From the NCBI GenBank assembly GCA_002309915.1, contig DBYT01000102.1, positions 16,053 to 23,881 of the forward strand: a DNA stretch of 7,829 nucleotides, in the 5' to 3' direction. This DNA is from Bacteroidales bacterium UBA1179 (GTDB lineage Bacteria; Bacteroidota; Bacteroidia; Bacteroidales; Bacteroidaceae). Shown piece by piece: positions 5,315 through 7,829 of the stretch. A program made the position numbers and the translations under genes. Numbering within the stretch: position 1 is the stretch's first letter; every line of letters begins with the position of its first letter. A model generated the notes under the pieces. It ran no database searches, was not told the DNA's origin, and was given only the letters and a program-made list of their open reading frames with translations.

Positions 5315-6616
5315 TTACTCGAATTTACGGTGGTCAATGGCGCGTTTAGCCTTGCCGGTTGAACGCTCGATTGTACCGGGCTGTACGATCTTGATGGCCG
5401 GCTGAATTCCGATGACGCTCTGGATGCGGGCGGTCAGGCGCTGGCGCAGACGTACCAGTTCGTTAACCTGGTCAGTGTAGAACTCCGGCTTGACCTCAAC
5501 CTGGATGTCGAATGTGTCAGTGTTGTTGACACGGTCAACCTCAATGAGGAAGTAGGGCTCGTACTCGGGGAATTCAAGCAGGATGGATTCAACCTGTGAC
5601 GGGAATACGTTGACACCGCGGATGATCATCATGTCGTCGCTGCGGCCCAGGATCTTACCCATGCGCACTGCAGTACGGCCGCACTCGCACTTGTCATAGT
5701 TGAGGTAGGTGAGGTCTCGTGTACGGTAACGGATCATAGGCATGCCCCACTTGTCAAGGGTGGTGAATACAAGTTCACCCTTCTGACCGGGCTCAACGGG
5801 CTGCAGTGTAACCGGATCGATGATCTCGGGGTAGTAGAGATCCTCCCAGAGGTGGGTGCCGTTCTGGCACTCGCACTCGCCGCCTACGCCGGGTCCGCTT
5901 ATCTCGGTAAGTCCGTATATATCGTATGCGCGGATATGGAGTTTGTCCTCAAGTTCCTTACGCATTGCCTCGGTCCAGGGTTCTGCACCGAAAATACCTA
6001 CCTTGAGTTTGAAGTTCTTTATATCGAGTCCCTGCTTGCGGATCTCCTCGGCCATATAGAGGGCGTAGGAGGGGGTGCAGGCTACTGCTGTAGCACCGAA
6101 ATCCTGCATGAGCTGGAGCTGTTTCTGAGTGTTTCCGCTACTTGTGGGAATAACGGTACCGCCAATCTTGGTAACGCCGTCATGGGCGCCCAGACCACCG
6201 GTGAAAAGGCCGTAACCATATGAAATCTGGACCAGGTCATCACTTCCAAGTCCGAATGCGGAAAGGCAGCGGGCCACTGCCTCTGACCAGTTATCCAGGT
6301 CTTTCTTTGTATAACCTACTACGATGGGCTTACCTGTGGTGCCTGATGAGGCATGAAGTCTCAGAATGTCTGTCATGGGTACGCACATCATACCGAAGGG
6401 GTAGTTGTCACGAAGGTCCTGCTTTACTGTAAAAGGCAACTTGACGATGTCATCAATGGTTTTAATGTCATCAGGGTGAACTCCGTGTTCATCGAATCTT
6501 TTCTTGTAAAAAGGCGAGTTCTTATAAGCGTGTGCTACAATCTTTCTGAGTTTCTCACCTTGCAGTTCACGCATCTCGTCGCGTGACATACATTCCATTT
6601 TCCGGTTCCAAATCAT
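5315..6616 (-). CDS. paaK: Phenylacetate-CoA ligase family enzyme (AMP-forming arylacetate-CoA ligase)
   Basis: The 433-residue protein belongs to the adenylate-forming superfamily, PaaK branch, which converts phenylacetate or similar arylacetates, ATP and CoA to the aryl-CoA, AMP and pyrophosphate in the cytoplasm. Motifs seen are the nucleotide loop LHASSGTTGKP (87-97), YDIYGLTEISGPGVGGEC (231-248), RYRTRDL with Asp301 (296-302), the hinge GRSDDMMIIRGVNVFP (324-339) and the C-terminal GKAKRAID with the likely catalytic Lys422. Length is usual for PaaK (about 430). I chose the ATG at 6614-6616 (MIWNRKMECM) because the family starts there; the longer frame from 6691 would run through the promoter region. 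Two in-frame TAA codons end the gene. It lacks aerobic paa pathway neighbours. In rumen and gut Bacteroidales, phenylacetate activation feeds reductive carboxylation to phenylpyruvate and phenylalanine, which suits a gene paired with an ACT sensor. The ferredoxin oxidoreductase partner is not in this window. Other aryl or indole acetates are possible substrates. Confidence 0.92.
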   Translation of the reverse strand: MIWNRKMECMSRDEMRELQGEKLRKIVAHAYKNSPFYKKRFDEHGVHPDDIKTIDDIVKLPFTVKQDLRDNYPFGMMCVPMTDILRLHASSGTTGKPIVVGYTKKDLDNWSEAVARCLSAFGLGSDDLVQISYGYGLFTGGLGAHDGVTKIGGTVIPTSSGNTQKQLQLMQDFGATAVACTPSYALYMAEEIRKQGLDIKNFKLKVGIFGAEPWTEAMRKELEDKLHIRAYDIYGLTEISGPGVGGECECQNGTHLWEDLYYPEIIDPVTLQPVEPGQKGELVFTTLDKWGMPMIRYRTRDLTYLNYDKCECGRTAVRMGKILGRSDDMMIIRGVNVFPSQVESILLEFPEYEPYFLIEVDRVNNTDTFDIQVEVKPEFYTDQVNELVRLRQRLTARIQSVIGIQPAIKIVQPGTIERSTGKAKRAIDHRKFE

Positions 6617-6647
6617 AGTATGATGTGTGTTAGCTTTCAAATTGGTG

Positions 6648-6655
6648 CAAAATAA
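6648..6655 (-). promoter_or_regulatory. -7 promoter element of the ligase/ACT operon
   Basis: TTATTTTG on the minus strand matches TAnnTTTG at seven of eight positions, 31 nt before the ligase ATG. It is followed by CACC, the same 12-base string (TTATTTTGCACC) found in the promoter at 7777-7788. No good -33 element is seen. The divergent tsaD element lies 14 nt away, so the two promoters share DNA. Confidence 0.5.
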
Positions 6656-6669
6656 GAGAATATTTGTGG

Positions 6670-6677
6670 TAACTTTG
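6670..6677 (+). promoter_or_regulatory. -7 promoter element of tsaD
   Basis: TAACTTTG is an exact TAnnTTTG match 26 nt before the tsaD ATG, predicting a start near 6684 and a leader of about 20 nt. The region before the ATG is A-rich with no Shine-Dalgarno sequence, as usual in Bacteroidetes. A two-codon frame, ATG GGC TGA (6696-6704), overlaps the tsaD start by one base (TGATG). Confidence 0.6.
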
Positions 6678-6703
6678 CAGACCGAAAGCAAAAAAATGGG
6701 CTG

Positions 6704-7732
6704 ATGAATAATAATAACGTTTATATACTAGGTATAGAATCGTCCTGCGATGACACCTCTGCGGCAGTGATCTGCAACGGTGAACTCCTGTCGAATGTTG
6801 TGGCCAGTCAGAAGGTTCATGAGGAGTACGGAGGCGTGGTTCCCGAACTGGCTTCACGCGCTCACCAGCAGAACATCGTCCCCGTGGTGGATACTGCGTT
6901 GAAAAGGGCTGGAATTGATGCCGGACAACTCAGCGCAGTGGCTTTCACGCGTGGTCCCGGACTTATGGGCTCTCTTTTGGTAGGTGTCTCGTTTGCCAAA
7001 GGCTTTGCCCGTTCGCTGAATATACCCATGATTGAGGTGAACCATCTGCAGGGACACATCCTGGCCCATTTCATCCGCAAACCGGGCGAGGAGTCCAATG
7101 CTCCGGAGTTCCCGTTCCTGTGTTTGCTGGTATCAGGCGGAAACTCGCAGATAGTCAAGGTGGAATCATACAACAGGATGGAGATTCTGGGACAGACCAT
7201 CGACGATGCTGCAGGCGAGGCCATGGACAAGTGCTCCAAGGTTATGGGGTTCGGTTATCCCGGAGGTCCGATAATCGACCGTCTGGCACGCCAGGGAAAT
7301 CCCAAGGCATATACGTTCAGCAAACCCAATATTCCCGGATACAACTACAGTTTCAGCGGACTCAAGACATCGTTCCTGTACAATCTGCGTGACTGGGTGA
7401 AGGAGGATCCCGATTTCATCGAGCATCACAAGGAGGATCTGTGCGCTTCACTTGAGCGTACGATAGTTGAGATACTCATGAAGAAACTGCGTCAGGCAGC
7501 CAAGGATACCGGCATAAACCGCATTGCAGTGGCGGGTGGGGTATCGGCCAATACAGGACTGCGTGAGGCTTTCCAGGACCATGCGCGACGCTATCGCTGG
7601 AAGGTCTATATTCCGCCTTTCTCGTATACCACCGATAACGCCGCCATGATAGCCTGCACGGGCTATTTCAAGTATTTGGACAAGGATTTCTGCGGAATAG
7701 ACGTTCCAATCTATTCCAACACGCGCCTTTAA
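6704..7732 (+). CDS. tsaD: tRNA N6-adenosine threonylcarbamoyltransferase
   Basis: TsaD (Kae1/Gcp family) transfers threonylcarbamoyl from threonylcarbamoyl-AMP to A37 of ANN-decoding tRNAs, giving t6A, together with TsaB and TsaE in the cytoplasm. The 342-residue length is normal. Visible motifs are GIESSCDDTS (10-19), GGVVPELASRAH (43-54), RGPGLMGSLLVG (83-94), the metal-binding NHLQGH with His114 and His118, LVSGGNSQI (142-150), IDDAAGEAMDK (166-176), GYPGGP (184-189), YSFSGLKTS (215-223), AGGVSANTGLR (277-287) and TTDNAAMIA with metal ligand Asp311 (309-317). SGGNSQ replaces the SGGHT seen in many bacteria, which I recall as usual for Bacteroidales. The first ATG of the frame fits the family start. 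It is transcribed away from the ligase/ACT operon. No terminator hairpin is seen after the stop, only an A-rich run. Confidence 0.97.
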   Translation: MNNNNVYILGIESSCDDTSAAVICNGELLSNVVASQKVHEEYGGVVPELASRAHQQNIVPVVDTALKRAGIDAGQLSAVAFTRGPGLMGSLLVGVSFAKGFARSLNIPMIEVNHLQGHILAHFIRKPGEESNAPEFPFLCLLVSGGNSQIVKVESYNRMEILGQTIDDAAGEAMDKCSKVMGFGYPGGPIIDRLARQGNPKAYTFSKPNIPGYNYSFSGLKTSFLYNLRDWVKEDPDFIEHHKEDLCASLERTIVEILMKKLRQAAKDTGINRIAVAGGVSANTGLREAFQDHARRYRWKVYIPPFSYTTDNAAMIACTGYFKYLDKDFCGIDVPIYSNTRL

Positions 7733-7752
7733 CATAAAAAAAGGATGTTTTG

Positions 7753-7784
7753 TTTGGCGGAATGAAAAAATATGTGTTATTTTG
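7753..7784 (+). promoter_or_regulatory. Promoter for a gene beyond the right edge
   Basis: TTTG (7753-7756) and TTATTTTG (7777-7784, seven of eight positions to TAnnTTTG) are separated by 20 nt. No start codon opens a convincing frame in the remaining bases, so the gene lies outside. In relatives cinA or ribosomal protein genes often follow tsaD, but nothing here proves that. A new promoter suggests tsaD is transcribed alone or only partly with what follows. Confidence 0.5.
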
Positions 7785-7829
7785 CACCCTGTTTTGAGAA
7801 TACAGCAAAAAACGAATAAAAACAGATAG

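Noticed and set aside
6617..6691. Longer start of the phenylacetate-CoA ligase
   Set aside because: The extra 25 residues match nothing in the family and would be encoded across the divergent promoter region.
1..7829. CRISPR array, insertion sequence, phage or defence island
   Set aside because: I found no spaced direct repeats, transposase, integrase or known defence motifs on either strand; most of the window is metabolic or housekeeping genes.

Overview
The window looks like a chromosomal segment from a Bacteroidales bacterium (Bacteroides/Prevotella-like gut or rumen lineage). The evidence is exact TAnnTTTG -7 promoter elements, A-rich start regions without Shine-Dalgarno motifs, a lipoprotein GH3 enzyme next to a secreted CE1 esterase, a TsaD with the SGGNSQ variant I recall from this group, and a PurF-like paralog starting MGGFFG. 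The genus cannot be fixed from sequence reading alone.

Layout from left to right. Minus strand 1-806: the N-terminal 268 codons of a PurF-like amidophosphoribosyltransferase paralog, cut by the window edge, with its promoter at 840-847. Positions 807-998: a short intergenic stretch with a strong stem-loop. Minus strand 3360-4556 then 999-3353: a two-gene operon of a secreted CE1-type esterase followed 6 nt later by a GH3 beta-glucosidase-like lipoprotein, behind a good promoter. Minus strand 4671-4758: a tRNA-Ser(CGA) with its terminator and two candidate promoters. Minus strand 5315-6616 then 4893-5294: a phenylacetate-CoA ligase family gene followed by a tandem ACT-domain gene. Plus strand 6704-7732: tsaD, divergent from the ligase across an 87-nt promoter region. 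A promoter for a gene beyond the window lies at 7753-7784.

The carbohydrate pair would de-esterify and then trim glucose from plant oligosaccharides in the periplasm or at the membrane. The ligase/ACT pair fits activation of arylacetates, known in these bacteria as a route to aromatic amino acids, with ACT as a probable amino-acid sensor. TsaD makes t6A on ANN-decoding tRNAs.

No new multi-gene system is evident. The most interesting signals are in RNA and in degenerate active sites. The tRNA-Ser has a coupled change of the near-universal G19-C56 tertiary pair to A19-U56. Its 3' end is mirrored by an inverted near-copy just beyond the terminator. The PurF-like protein has lost essentially every glutaminase catalytic residue while keeping the fold.
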